A DNA stretch of 51,413 bases from NCBI GenBank assembly GCA_002305765.1, contig DBQU01000033.1:1-51413 (forward strand), written 5' to 3'. Position numbers and translations under genes: made by a program. The stretch comes from Deltaproteobacteria bacterium UBA1386 (GTDB lineage: Bacteria; Desulfobacterota; Syntrophorhabdia; Syntrophorhabdales; Syntrophorhabdaceae). The notes beneath the pieces were generated by a model, which was not told the origin of the DNA, did not search any database, and was given only the letters and a program-made list of their open reading frames with translations. Positions 8,011 through 17,011 of the stretch are shown in pieces (positions within the stretch are counted from its first letter, which is position 1; every line of letters begins with the position of its first letter).

Positions 8011-8508
8011 TTACCGGGTCCGCAGGGCCTCGAGAACCTCTCGCATGTGGTCGGCGTGGAACTGGAGATGGTAGTCCAGCAGGCCGCCGATCATTGATTC
8101 CAGTGTGGGATATTCTCCCAGGTCCGTCTCCTTGAGGGCGGGGACATGCGCCTTCCTGTCGAGTTGCTCCGGCGACAGCCCTGCCGCGAGGTCCGCCACA
8201 TCCCGGTATAACTTTTCGACATCCGAGCGCAGTTGATCAAAGGTCATGCGGGCACGCTCCTCTGAAAAATAGGGATTCTCGGCCTCGAGGTCGATGGTCG
8301 GGACATCCTGATCGAGAAAGGACCTGAGGTCCGACATGAGGCCGGGCCTTTCGGGACCGATAATGTGGGAAAGGATCTCCGCGGGGGACCACCTCCCCTC
8401 GGGCGCACGCGAAGCGGTGCTTTGGTCCACCCCTTCGCACGCCTTCAGCAGGTCCTCTATTCTCCTGCGAATGGTTTCAGCCAGTTGCTCACCTGTTGTC
8501 GTTGCCAT
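8011..8508 (-). CDS. DinB-family putative metal-dependent protein
   Basis: The 165-aa protein fits the DinB/YfiT four-helix bundle. It has WSPAEILSHIIGPE with the first metal-ligand His at about 48, and LLDYHLQFHADHMREV near the C-terminus providing the other histidines. DinB-like proteins include thiol transferases (bacillithiol or mycothiol S-transferases) and uncharacterised stress proteins; no substrate is predictable here. ATG 8508 is preceded by GGAGGAG at ideal spacing, which decides against the in-frame codon at 8535. It lies between the helicase and the SDR gene on the same strand and may be transcribed with them. Confidence 0.8.
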   Translation of the reverse strand: MATTTGEQLAETIRRRIEDLLKACEGVDQSTASRAPEGRWSPAEILSHIIGPERPGLMSDLRSFLDQDVPTIDLEAENPYFSEERARMTFDQLRSDVEKLYRDVADLAAGLSPEQLDRKAHVPALKETDLGEYPTLESMIGGLLDYHLQFHADHMREVLEALRTR

Positions 8509-8541
8509 CTTTCTCCTCCCTGGTTGGTGTCCCACGCGACC

Positions 8542-9765
8542 TCACATCGCGCCCGGGGGCCTTCCGTTCGTGCTACCCCAGTTGACGCTCACGGCATAGC
8601 GCATGCACCGTTCGAAGACGGCGTAGGTCATCTCCGGGGTGGAGAGACCCGCCGTCAGCTTCGCCGTGTTCCTCCTGTCGAACCTGCGGGTGTCCGCCAG
8701 GTACGGAAGGTAGGGCTTGACAAGCTTGTTGAACACCTCTTCCGCCGGATTCTGAACGGTCCTGTCCATTTCCTCCCCGCAAACCAGTTCGATCCCCCTG
8801 ATCCGCAGGAACCTCTCGCAGTACCCGGCCAGTTCCTCCGTCGTCCTGGGAGCATCGCTCGTGACGTGGTAGATCGTGCCCGTCCGCGGATCGCCAAGGA
8901 TCTCCGCCATGACGGCAACGAAGTGGTCCACCGGAATGAGGTTCACCTGTCCCCTGCGGGGGATGAAGATGCGCAGGGGCAGATGCAGCGTCCCCTCATC
9001 ATCGAGATGAATCCCTGCCCCCCGGGACCTGAGACCGCCGTGATGCTCGATATCGTTAAGATATATGTCCCTGATGAGCTGCAGGGCCCGCACATGATAG
9101 TAGAGGGCATTGAACCGGTTCGACCGGCCGGTGGCGGAATCTCCATAAACGATGGAGGGGCGCACGATCGTGTAGGGAACGGCGTGCCGCGAGCACAGCG
9201 CGGCCACCTCCGCTTCGGCGAGGGTCTTCATCTCCTCGTACACGTTCGCGAATGCCCGCGGGCCCGCCGGCACCTCCGCGCAGAGCGAAGGTGACGTCGG
9301 GCACACGTAGGCGGTACTGACATAGTGAAAACAACCGGCACCTGCGTCCCTTGCCAGCGTGACGATGCCGTGAAGGGCCGCCACATTGATGTCCATCGAT
9401 TCCCTGCGGCAGCGTTCGGAGAAGCGCGTGTCCGAGGCGCAGTGGATGATCCCGGCCGTCAGGGGGCACAGGGTATCATAGCGGCGGCGGCTGAGACCGA
9501 GACGGGGCTCGAGAAGGTCCACCTCGACGGCATCGATACGCTCCCGGCAGCTTTCAAGACCGAACCAGTCGAGCAATGCGTCTACCCTGTCGGCAAGACC
9601 TGTCCCGTTCCGGGAACGCCCGAGGACCACAACACGGTGACCCGCCCTGATGAGGCCGGCCATGAGGTGGCTCCCCAGAAACCCTGTCGCTCCCGTGAGT
9701 GCGAACAGGCGGCCCCCATCCGTCTCATTCAATGTCCCGGCTCCCCGGTCAGAGGCTTCACGCAT
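8542..9765 (-). CDS. Thioester-reductase-like extended SDR (fatty acyl reductase / NAD-binding_4 type)
   Basis: The 407-aa protein has a Rossmann fold with TGATGFLGSHL at 24-34, an acidic turn, and a YxxxK-type catalytic segment NVYEEMKTLAE. The overall pattern (IVRPSIVYGDSATGRSNRF, PVDHFVAVMAEI) is that of the NAD_binding_4 / thioester reductase / male-sterility group, which reduces acyl-CoA or acyl-ACP to aldehyde or alcohol. It starts at ATG 9765 inside the stop region of the upstream flavoprotein gene (8-bp overlap), so the two are translationally coupled and probably act on related substrates. The substrate is unknown; a plain nucleotide-sugar epimerase is less likely. Confidence 0.78.
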   Translation of the reverse strand: MREASDRGAGTLNETDGGRLFALTGATGFLGSHLMAGLIRAGHRVVVLGRSRNGTGLADRVDALLDWFGLESCRERIDAVEVDLLEPRLGLSRRRYDTLCPLTAGIIHCASDTRFSERCRRESMDINVAALHGIVTLARDAGAGCFHYVSTAYVCPTSPSLCAEVPAGPRAFANVYEEMKTLAEAEVAALCSRHAVPYTIVRPSIVYGDSATGRSNRFNALYYHVRALQLIRDIYLNDIEHHGGLRSRGAGIHLDDEGTLHLPLRIFIPRRGQVNLIPVDHFVAVMAEILGDPRTGTIYHVTSDAPRTTEELAGYCERFLRIRGIELVCGEEMDRTVQNPAEEVFNKLVKPYLPYLADTRRFDRRNTAKLTAGLSTPEMTYAVFERCMRYAVSVNWGSTNGRPPGAM

Positions 9766-11590
9766 AGAGCAGGTTCTCCTTTCTGCAGTAGCCCTGCTGA
9801 AAGATATACCGCATCCAGCGTATCGTGCCCGTGCGGTCCGAAAGGTCGTCTATCAACGCGCCGGCCTCGGCCGCAGCCTGCCGCATCCGTTCTATTTCGC
9901 CCTCGTCGTTCTGGTCGAGAAAATAGTCGTACTCGAGAATGCAGCGCTTTCCACTGTCCACGGGTGTGATGAAGCCGAGGGCGTTCTTCAGGCCCTTGGC
10001 ACCGGCTATGGCCTGAAGGCCGCCCGATACCTCCGACACCAGACCATGGTCGAGGGGAAGATACATGAGAAAGGGGAGGAAATGCTTCTCCCGCCCCACC
10101 CTCGAGCTCGTGATACGGAACATATTGAGCCACACGAGGTCCGTGAGGTCCGGGCGTGAGTAGGCTTCCTCATAGACCTGCCTCAGGTCGGGATCGAAAT
10201 CCTGTACCAGCCGCGACGGGGACGGACAGAGCGCCGTCTCCGCGAGGTCGGCAAAACCGCCGATCTTGAGATACGAAAAGGGTTCATCTTCCCCGAGGGC
10301 GGCGACAAGGTCCAGCCACTGCGCCCCGGCAAGCGAGGGAAGGCCGAGGCTGAGGGTGGTGAAAAGCCGCTGGTCGATGAGCGGGTGACCCATGGCCCGG
10401 ATGCTCCCAAGCGCGTAGGCATCGCCAAGCACGAGAACGGCGCAGGCCATTCCCAGCTTCCCCGTCAGAACATCCCTGATCTCAAGGGCGAGCCGGACCG
10501 AGGGCGACATGAAAGAGGAAAGATACTCTGTTCCAAGCACCCCTATGGCTATACCGATCCTCCGGACCGCGCACTCCCTCGAAAAGTCTATGGCTTTCTC
10601 AAGAGAATCGAAAGGGACAAGGACTCCGCCCTCATCGGTTGTCACGGGATGGAGCTTCACCTTCAGGGAACAGCATATTCCCGGACTTTCCGCGCCAGCC
10701 CGGTCAAAAGCATAGAGGTTCGGCGCGTTCTTCTCGTTGAGAGAGAAAAAGGAGCCGTCCGTGGCCACGAACTCGGCATCTACGTGGCTGTCGGCAGAGG
10801 CGCCATAGGCCGTGGAGAACAGCGACACTATGCCGGCGCACATCATGCTCGCGCATACCAGGGCCGCGGGCTCCGCGACATTCACGCGATACCCCCGGCC
10901 CGCTGCCTCCCTCTGGAGGTCGAAGGCAGTTACCCCCGGGCCTATCTTCACACACCAGTTCTTCTCATCGAACTCCATCTCTTTCATCCGGTTGAGATCC
11001 AGCACCGCCCCTTCACTGAACCCGAACCCCATGAGATTGGTCGCGTTGCCGCGCGCCGCCCAGGGAACCCCGGCGTCACGAAGCAGCCTCACCACCGACG
11101 ACACTTCTTCTCTCGTGCCCGGTAGGATAACGTATCGCGGCATCCTGAAGAGGGCCAGCGGTGACGGGTCATGGGCATAGGTGGCCCTGATCGCTGGATC
11201 GTTCGTCGCCCACCGCTCTCCCACGATGTCTCGTATGCGTGCCAGCAGGAGATCCCCGGCAGGTCTTTCAACTGGCCTGCCTGCCGCGAGATGGGCCGCC
11301 ACAAGCGATCTCAGCGCTTCCATAACCCTGGTAGGGCGCAGGCCTGTGATGAAACAGCATTGCTTATCGCACCTGCCGCAGAGATCACAGCTCTCGACGA
11401 TACGCACGCACTCTTCGGTGACGGGAACACGGTGCTTCGCCAGCGCCGCGTAGAGGTCCATCCTTCCCTCGGGATAGAAGCTCACGTAGTGGTGGGCAAG
11501 CCCCGACGGACACACTCCGGTGCCAAGGAAATCGATCTTGCACATGGCATAATGCCTGCAGTTGACGGCGATGCGAAGCGCTTCGTCCAT
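9758..11590 (-). CDS. Fe-S / FAD-linked oxidoreductase (GlcD-like, N-terminal Cys cluster)
   Basis: The 610-aa protein starts with a cysteine-rich region: C11, C17, C27, then C68-x2-C71-x2-C74-x3-C78, the last four a [4Fe-4S] motif (SCDLCGRCDKQCC). An FAD_binding_4 (VAO/GlcD) domain follows, with PRYVILPGTREEV at 151-163 and ARGNATNLMGFG at 179-190. GlcD-family enzymes oxidise 2-hydroxyacids or similar and pass electrons via the Fe-S domain; having the Cys domain at the N-terminus is less common than at the C-terminus. ATG 11590 has GGAGGG just upstream, so a 36-residue extension starting at 11695 is rejected. It overlaps the downstream acyl-reductase-like gene. Alkyl-DHAP-synthase-like chemistry is conceivable but the YHHH active-site motif of that enzyme is not seen. 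Confidence 0.75.
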   Translation of the reverse strand: MDEALRIAVNCRHYAMCKIDFLGTGVCPSGLAHHYVSFYPEGRMDLYAALAKHRVPVTEECVRIVESCDLCGRCDKQCCFITGLRPTRVMEALRSLVAAHLAAGRPVERPAGDLLLARIRDIVGERWATNDPAIRATYAHDPSPLALFRMPRYVILPGTREEVSSVVRLLRDAGVPWAARGNATNLMGFGFSEGAVLDLNRMKEMEFDEKNWCVKIGPGVTAFDLQREAAGRGYRVNVAEPAALVCASMMCAGIVSLFSTAYGASADSHVDAEFVATDGSFFSLNEKNAPNLYAFDRAGAESPGICCSLKVKLHPVTTDEGGVLVPFDSLEKAIDFSRECAVRRIGIAIGVLGTEYLSSFMSPSVRLALEIRDVLTGKLGMACAVLVLGDAYALGSIRAMGHPLIDQRLFTTLSLGLPSLAGAQWLDLVAALGEDEPFSYLKIGGFADLAETALCPSPSRLVQDFDPDLRQVYEEAYSRPDLTDLVWLNMFRITSSRVGREKHFLPFLMYLPLDHGLVSEVSGGLQAIAGAKGLKNALGFITPVDSGKRCILEYDYFLDQNDEGEIERMRQAAAEAGALIDDLSDRTGTIRWMRYIFQQGYCRKENLLYA

Positions 11591-11829
11591 GATGCCCTCC
11601 ACTCCGTAAGGACGGTCGTGCCCGGCAGCCGCGTCATCAGGCTGATGCCGGCTCCGGAGAACCGTTGGTACGTCCGGCCTGAGCAGGACCCTCAATAATG
11701 CCTTGGTTAGGATTTATAGCCGATACCGCGGCGAGTCAAGTGCGCCCCTTCATCGGGCGGCACCGGTTAACGTTTGGCGAGGGAGAAGCGGTCTTCCGCC
11801 AGGAGCTCCTTTTTGAGGAAGCTGCCTCT

Positions 11830-12540
11830 TCAGTTGTCCTCGAACACCGCGAGGCCCGTCTGGCGTTCCCGCTCGGACACGTATTCCGTTATGAGCCTTA
11901 AGGCATCGTCGGGCAGGGAGGAGAACTCGACCCCGATCCTGGTCAGGTCCATGAGATGGACGACGCTCCTCACCGTGGCCCCTGCGCGCACCTCTCCGAA
12001 CGCGGGAACCGTGATGACAAGCTCGACGGCGTCGCCCGACTTGAAACGGCTCATCTCTTCCGTCATCATGAAGGATATGCCACCGGTACTTATGTCTACC
12101 GGTTCCACCTGGACGACCTCATCGTTGTCGATGACGATCCGTGCAGACACCGGGCGGTTTGCCGACGGACGGACCCTCACGTGCCTGCGTCTTTCCCGCT
12201 TTGTGATCCTGTCAGGGTACTGAATGGTCAGGTGCATGCGGCGATGTTCGGCAAGCTCTATGGAAAGGACCTTCGTCCCGAAGGTATAAAGGGAGCTGTC
12301 GCCCGCGCAGGTAATGGTGGCCCGTCCCGCCTCCGGGTATTCCCCTGGCGCCAGCGATGCCTCGACAAAGAGATCTCTCCTCTTCCCTTCCCGCATCACA
12401 AGCCGGCAATCATCAAGGACGATGGTGTCATCGATGACGACCCTGACAGGCATGCTCTGCCCGGTTATCTCCCGGATGTACTGGTCTACCTGATGTTTCT
12501 CGCGAAGAACGATGAGACTCTTTTTGTCGTCAGCTGCCAT
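11830..12540 (-). CDS. PilZ-domain c-di-GMP binding protein (YcgR-like)
   Basis: The 236-aa protein has an N-terminal YcgR-like barrel region (about 10-110) and a C-terminal PilZ domain with the c-di-GMP signature: RRHVR at 118-122 followed by DISTGGISF at 149-157. Both halves of the motif are intact, so nucleotide binding is expected. Such proteins couple c-di-GMP to motility, polysaccharide or envelope responses. No flagellar or cellulose genes are close. It is divergent from the PLD-like gene across a 122-bp gap. Confidence 0.88.
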   Translation of the reverse strand: MAADDKKSLIVLREKHQVDQYIREITGQSMPVRVVIDDTIVLDDCRLVMREGKRRDLFVEASLAPGEYPEAGRATITCAGDSSLYTFGTKVLSIELAEHRRMHLTIQYPDRITKRERRRHVRVRPSANRPVSARIVIDNDEVVQVEPVDISTGGISFMMTEEMSRFKSGDAVELVITVPAFGEVRAGATVRSVVHLMDLTRIGVEFSSLPDDALRLITEYVSERERQTGLAVFEDN

Positions 12541-12662
12541 GATATCACACGGTCTCGATCTTTATCCTGTTAATTCTCTTTCAATTGCTCCCCGTTTACA
12601 AGAGAAAAGTGCGATTGACTTTTCCCGTGCCTTCATCTACGCTATGTGCGAAACCAGCGCTC

Positions 12663-13205
12663 ATGATGAACAGGGCCCTCATTCTCTTCCTTCTCCTCGC
12701 CGCCATTTTGTTTCCGCCCCCAGGCGCCGGGTGCGCGGAGTACGGCAAGGACGTCACCGTCAGTCTCTGCTTCACCCCCGGCGGTTCCTGCACGGACAGG
12801 ATCATACGGGAGATCTCCTCTGCGCGCTCAGAGATCCTCATCCAGGCGTACTCCTTCACCTCCGCCCCCATCGCGAAGGCCCTCATCGAGGCGCACAAGC
12901 GCGGCGTCAAGGTCATCGCGATCCTCGACAAGAGCCAGCGCACGGCAAAATACACCTCCGCCACATTCCTGGCGAACATGAGGATACCCACATACATCGA
13001 CTCCCGGCACGCCATCGCCCACAACAAGGTCATCATCATAGACGGCGCGGTAACGATAACGGGCTCCTTCAATTTCACGAAGGCCGCCCAGGAAAAGAAC
13101 GCCGAAAACCTCCTCATCATCCGTTCCCGGGAGATCGCCAGGGCCTACCGCGAAAACTGGCAACACCACCTCAGCCACTCCGAGCGCTACGAACCCAAAT
13201 ACTAA
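12663..13205 (+). CDS. Secreted phospholipase D-like nuclease
   Basis: The roughly 180-aa precursor has a signal peptide (RALILFLLLAAILFPPPGAGCAE) and one PLD domain with the HKD core HNKVIIIDGAVTITGSFNFT. A single HKD motif and small size match the Nuc/BfiL-like endonucleases that dimerise to form the active site and cut DNA or RNA without metal. The Lys and Asp of HxK(x)4D and the GSxNFT tail are all visible. ATG 12663 (or 12666) is chosen because it begins the signal peptide; the frame stays open to a TTG at 12585. A Cys ends the hydrophobic stretch (GAGC), so lipid anchoring is possible. Confidence 0.82.
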   Translation: MMNRALILFLLLAAILFPPPGAGCAEYGKDVTVSLCFTPGGSCTDRIIREISSARSEILIQAYSFTSAPIAKALIEAHKRGVKVIAILDKSQRTAKYTSATFLANMRIPTYIDSRHAIAHNKVIIIDGAVTITGSFNFTKAAQEKNAENLLIIRSREIARAYRENWQHHLSHSERYEPKY

Positions 13206-13246
13206 CCCCCCTATCCGTCCTATTTTCCTTTTTCCCCCACTTACTG

Positions 13247-13252
13247 TATAAT
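13247..13252 (+). promoter_or_regulatory. Candidate -10 box (TATAAT) of the hydrogenase gene
   Basis: TATAAT sits 38 bp before the GTG at 13290; the -35 region (about 13224-13229, TTTCCT) is poor. Because this -10 contains the in-frame ATG at 13251, a transcript from it would exclude that ATG and supports GTG 13290 as the true start. Confidence 0.45.
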
Positions 13253-13289
13253 GTTGAGCTTTTGCACACTTACCGCAACGGAGGACGCA

Positions 13290-16200
13290 GTGATAACGGT
13301 ATTCATAGATGACAAGGAGTGTTCCGCGAGGGAGGGCAGCACCATCATCGACGCGGCCCGGGAGAACGGAATAGACATACCCAGCCTCGGGTACGATCCC
13401 CGCGTAAGCCCACCGACCAACATTGAGATATCCATGGTGGAGGTGGTGGAGAACGGAAGGCCCCGCACCGTCTCGGCGACATCCACCGTCATGGAGGACG
13501 GGATGGTCATCACCACCCGCTCGCCCGCCCTCGAAAGCTTCAGGAAGATATACCTTCAGGCCCTCCTGAGGAACCACTACGGGGACTGCGTCGCTCCCTG
13601 CGTCGCACGATGCCCCGCGAGCATCGATATCCAGAAATATCTTTACCATGTGGCCAACGGAAATTTTGTGGAAGCCCTCGCCGTCATCAGGGAGGTTAAC
13701 CCCTTCCCCTCGGTGTGCGGCAGGGTCTGTCCGCACCCCTGCGAAGCCCAGTGTCGCAGGAACGCCGTGGATTCACCCGTCAACATCAACGCGGTAAAGC
13801 GCTTCGTCGGCGATTTCGACAGCTACCAGACCGTGGAGTTCACGCCCTTCGTGGCCCCGGACACGGGGCGCCGCGTCGCTGTCATCGGCGCCGGCCCGGC
13901 CGGGCTCACCTGTGCCTACTATCTGCGCTGCCTCGGACACAGGGTCACAATCTTCGAGAAACAGGAGGCCGCCGGCGGTATGCTCCGTTGGGGCATCCCC
14001 TACTACCGTCTTCCGGAGAACATCCTCGACAGGGAGATCAGGACCATCCTCAACCTTGGCATCGATATACGGTACAACAAGGAACTGGGAAAGGACTTCA
14101 CCCTCTTGTCCCTGAAACGGGACGGGTACGAGGCGATATTCCTCGGGATCGGCGCGCAAAAGACCTCCCGCATGGCGATCCCCGGGGAGGACCTTCCCGG
14201 TGTCATGACGGGCCTCGACCTCCTTGCCCGCCTGGCGAGGTACGAGACGCCCGACCTCGGCGACACCGTCATCGTCTTCGGAGGGGGGAACACGGCCATG
14301 GACGCCGCCCGCAGTGCCATTCGCCTGGGATCGAAGAGGGTGATCGTCGCCTATCGGAGGACAAGGGCCGAGATGCCCGCCGAAGAGGCGGAAATAGAGG
14401 AGGCCCTCGAAGAAGGTGTGGAAATGATGTTCCTCACCGCCCCCCTGTCCATCAACGGCGAGAACGGCTCTCTGTCCTTACGATGCATGAAGATGGAACT
14501 CGGCGAGCCCGACGGGAGCGGCAGGCGGCGGCCTGTGCCCGTGGAAGGCTCGGAGTTCGACCTTGCCTGCTCCACCGTCGTCAGCGCCATCGGGCAGATC
14601 GTCGACAACGAATGTATCGCCCGTGACGATCTCACGACGAAACACGGCACCGTCCTTACGAACCCCGGCACAACGGAGACCTCCATTCCCGCTGTCTTCT
14701 CCGGGGGAGACTGCGTGAGCGGTCCCGATATCGCCATAGGTGCCATCGGAGCGGGCAAGCGGGCGGCCCTGCAGATAGACGAATACCTCCGCACCGGGAT
14801 ATGCACCCCTGTCCCGGAACCCTACAACTGCTCGAAAGGAAACTGGCGGACGATACCCCGGGATGAATACAAATGGGTAACCCCGTCGGAAAGACTCGAC
14901 GCACCCACCCTCGCACCCGAGATCAGGAAGACGGGCTTTCAGGAGTCGACGCGCACCTGGGACAGCGAGAGCGCAATGCAGGAAGCCGCGCGATGCCTCG
15001 CCTGCGGATGCACGGAGCGCTACACATGTGTCCTCAGAAGCCACGCCAGCGAATACGGCGTCGAGTTCGATCAGCCGACGCCGGCACGGCCGCTTCCCAT
15101 CGACGAGAACCACCCCTTTATTGTCCGCGACCCGGGGAAGTGCATCCTCTGCGGTCTGTGTCTCAAGATATGCCGCGAAATGGAGGGCTCGTCGGCCCTG
15201 TCATTCTACGAGACGGACAACGTCCTGACGATAGGGCCCAACGACCACCGGCCGCTTGATATGACCGTCTGCGTGGCCTGCGGCCACTGCGCCACGGCAT
15301 GCCCCACAGGCGCCCTGTCCTTCAAGCCTGTCATCCCCCGGATCTACCGCGCCCTTCACAACCCGAACCTCACCGTCGTGGCGCAGATAGCGCCGGCGGT
15401 GCGGGCCGCTTTCGGCCAGCATTACGGTATAGACCCGACCTCGGCCATGTCCGTCCTTTCGGCAGGGCTCAAAGAGGTTGGATTCGATTTTGTTTTCGAT
15501 ACGTGCTGGGCCGCGGACCTCACCATCATGGAAGAGGGCACGGAGTTTCTGACCCGGGTGGCCGAGGGCGGAGTCCTTCCCCAGATAACCTCCTGCTGCC
15601 CCGCCTGGGTGAACTATTGTGAGAAGATGGCCCCCGACATCCTTCCCCATCTTTCATCCTGCCGGTCTCCCCAGCAGATGTTCGGTTCCGTCATGAAGCA
15701 CTACTTCGCGCGGGAGCTCAAGGTCGAACCCGGACGCCTTTTCTTCGTTTCCATAATGCCCTGCAACGCGAAGAAATACGAGGCGCGGCGGCCGGAATTC
15801 AACCGGGAAGGCCTGGCTGACGTCGACGCGGTACTCACCACGACGGAGGTCATCAGGCTCTTCGAGGAGCGGGGAATGGATCCGAAGACCTTCAAGCCCG
15901 TCCCCGTAGACGCCTTCTTCGGCAAGGCAAGCGGAGCGGGCATCATCTTCGGCGCTTCCGGCGGTGTCGCCGAGGCGGCCCTGCGTCTCGCAGCTGAACG
16001 GGTGATCGGAAAGCGCATGGAAAGCTTCACCTACGAGGAGGTGAGGGGCCTGAAAGGCGTCAAGGAGACCACCGTCGGCCTCGGGGAAACAAAGGTGCGC
16101 CTCGCCGTTGTGAGCGGGCTCACGAACGCGCAGGACCTCATCGACCGTATACGTTCCGGGGACGCCCCCTACGACCTCATCGAGGTCATGGCCTGTCCGG

Positions 16201-16733
16201 GCGGCTGCATCAACGGCTCGGGAAACCCGGCTCCAAAACTCACGAGCGACCCCGGGGACAGGCTCGAGGTCCTCTATCGCCTCGATGAGGCGGCATCCAT
16301 AAAGAAGAGCCAGGACAACCCAACGATCCAGGCCATCTACACGAACTGGCTCGGCGAGCCCGACGGGACCCTGTCCCATCACAACCTCCACACCACCTAC
16401 CGCCGGCGTTCCATGCGCGTTCAGGAATCCGTCGAGGAACTCCTTCGGGACAATGTTCCCATCGACGTGGGCGTCTGTCTCGGCACGAGTTGCTACCTCA
16501 AGGGTTCCTTCCACCTCCTCGAAGGGCTCTCGGCGGAACTGCGCAAGCGGGGCCTCCTGGATCGATTCAGGATAAAGGCGCGCTTCTGCACCGACCAGTG
16601 TTCCGGCGGCCCCAACGTCGTCGTGGGGGCGAACGTGATAAATCGCGTAGACCCCAATGACCCGGTGGCCTTCATCGACGCCCACCTCATTCCCGCCCTC
16701 GACGCGGGGGGCGGCAAAGGCACGGCGTCTTAA
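13290..16733 (+). CDS. GltD-[FeFe]-hydrogenase-NuoE-like fusion (NAD(P)-linked hydrogenase)
   Basis: One 1147-aa chain combines an electron-bifurcation-style set of modules. Residues 1-78 are a ferredoxin-like fold lacking Cys. Residues about 95-175 are the Fer4_20 Cys region of GltD, with CVAPCVARC and CGRVCPHPCEAQC. Residues 195-500 form a GltD flavoprotein with an FAD motif VAVIGAGPAGL (196-206) and an NADPH motif VFGGGNTAMDAA (329-340). A Cys patch (C569, C572, C574) follows, then two [4Fe-4S] motifs at C618-C628 and C661-C671. The hydrogenase domain has L1 TSCCPAW (767-773), L2 MPCNAKK (823-829) and L3 MACPGGC (967-973). The C-terminal thioredoxin-like [2Fe-2S] domain has C1063, C1068, C1100 and C1104. 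It likely couples H2 with NAD(P)H and perhaps ferredoxin in the cytoplasm. GTG 13290 has GGAGG six bases upstream. It stands alone; no HydEFG maturases are in the window. Confidence 0.92.
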   Translation: MITVFIDDKECSAREGSTIIDAARENGIDIPSLGYDPRVSPPTNIEISMVEVVENGRPRTVSATSTVMEDGMVITTRSPALESFRKIYLQALLRNHYGDCVAPCVARCPASIDIQKYLYHVANGNFVEALAVIREVNPFPSVCGRVCPHPCEAQCRRNAVDSPVNINAVKRFVGDFDSYQTVEFTPFVAPDTGRRVAVIGAGPAGLTCAYYLRCLGHRVTIFEKQEAAGGMLRWGIPYYRLPENILDREIRTILNLGIDIRYNKELGKDFTLLSLKRDGYEAIFLGIGAQKTSRMAIPGEDLPGVMTGLDLLARLARYETPDLGDTVIVFGGGNTAMDAARSAIRLGSKRVIVAYRRTRAEMPAEEAEIEEALEEGVEMMFLTAPLSINGENGSLSLRCMKMELGEPDGSGRRRPVPVEGSEFDLACSTVVSAIGQIVDNECIARDDLTTKHGTVLTNPGTTETSIPAVFSGGDCVSGPDIAIGAIGAGKRAALQIDEYLRTGICTPVPEPYNCSKGNWRTIPRDEYKWVTPSERLDAPTLAPEIRKTGFQESTRTWDSESAMQEAARCLACGCTERYTCVLRSHASEYGVEFDQPTPARPLPIDENHPFIVRDPGKCILCGLCLKICREMEGSSALSFYETDNVLTIGPNDHRPLDMTVCVACGHCATACPTGALSFKPVIPRIYRALHNPNLTVVAQIAPAVRAAFGQHYGIDPTSAMSVLSAGLKEVGFDFVFDTCWAADLTIMEEGTEFLTRVAEGGVLPQITSCCPAWVNYCEKMAPDILPHLSSCRSPQQMFGSVMKHYFARELKVEPGRLFFVSIMPCNAKKYEARRPEFNREGLADVDAVLTTTEVIRLFEERGMDPKTFKPVPVDAFFGKASGAGIIFGASGGVAEAALRLAAERVIGKRMESFTYEEVRGLKGVKETTVGLGETKVRLAVVSGLTNAQDLIDRIRSGDAPYDLIEVMACPGGCINGSGNPAPKLTSDPGDRLEVLYRLDEAASIKKSQDNPTIQAIYTNWLGEPDGTLSHHNLHTTYRRRSMRVQESVEELLRDNVPIDVGVCLGTSCYLKGSFHLLEGLSAELRKRGLLDRFRIKARFCTDQCSGGPNVVVGANVINRVDPNDPVAFIDAHLIPALDAGGGKGTAS

Positions 16734-16739
16734 AGCCAC

Positions 16740-16760
16740 GCCCCGGGGCTCTGCCGGGGC
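16740..16760 (+). terminator. GC-rich hairpin after the hydrogenase gene
   Basis: GCCCCGG (16740-16746) and CCGGGGC (16754-16760) form a perfect 7-bp stem with a 7-nt loop, seven bases after the stop codon. No U-tract follows, so it is either a weak or Rho-aided terminator, or an mRNA 3' stabiliser. Confidence 0.45.
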
Positions 16761-16939
16761 CATGCGGACCGGGGTATTAACGTAACCGTCAAATGGTCCG
16801 ACAATGTTAAGAAGGGTACCCCCGATGCGGAAACCCCCGGGTAAACCGAACGACGCGGTGCAGACCTCCCGTCCCGCCGCAGAAGGATATCACTTCCTGC
16901 ATTCCGGGCACCACCGGGAGCGCTTCCTGCGGATCTGTC

Positions 16940-16969
16940 TTGTACATATTTCGGTATTGCGTGTACCAT
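16940..16969 (+). promoter_or_regulatory. Possible promoter of the Cache-PAS hybrid kinase
   Basis: TTGTAC (16940-16945) and TACCAT (16964-16969) are separated by 18 bp and lie about 43 bp before the kinase ATG. The match to sigma-70 consensus is moderate (4 of 6 in each box). Confidence 0.35.
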
Positions 16970-17011
16970 AGTGTTGGGCAGCATGAAGAACGTTGTCGGA
17001 TGTGGTGAAGG

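Noticed and set aside
6294..8135. Long plus-strand open frame of 613 codons opposite the helicase gene
   Set aside because: It is an antisense shadow of a gene with a full set of helicase motifs; its residues (rich in Gly, Arg, Val, Pro) show no domain.
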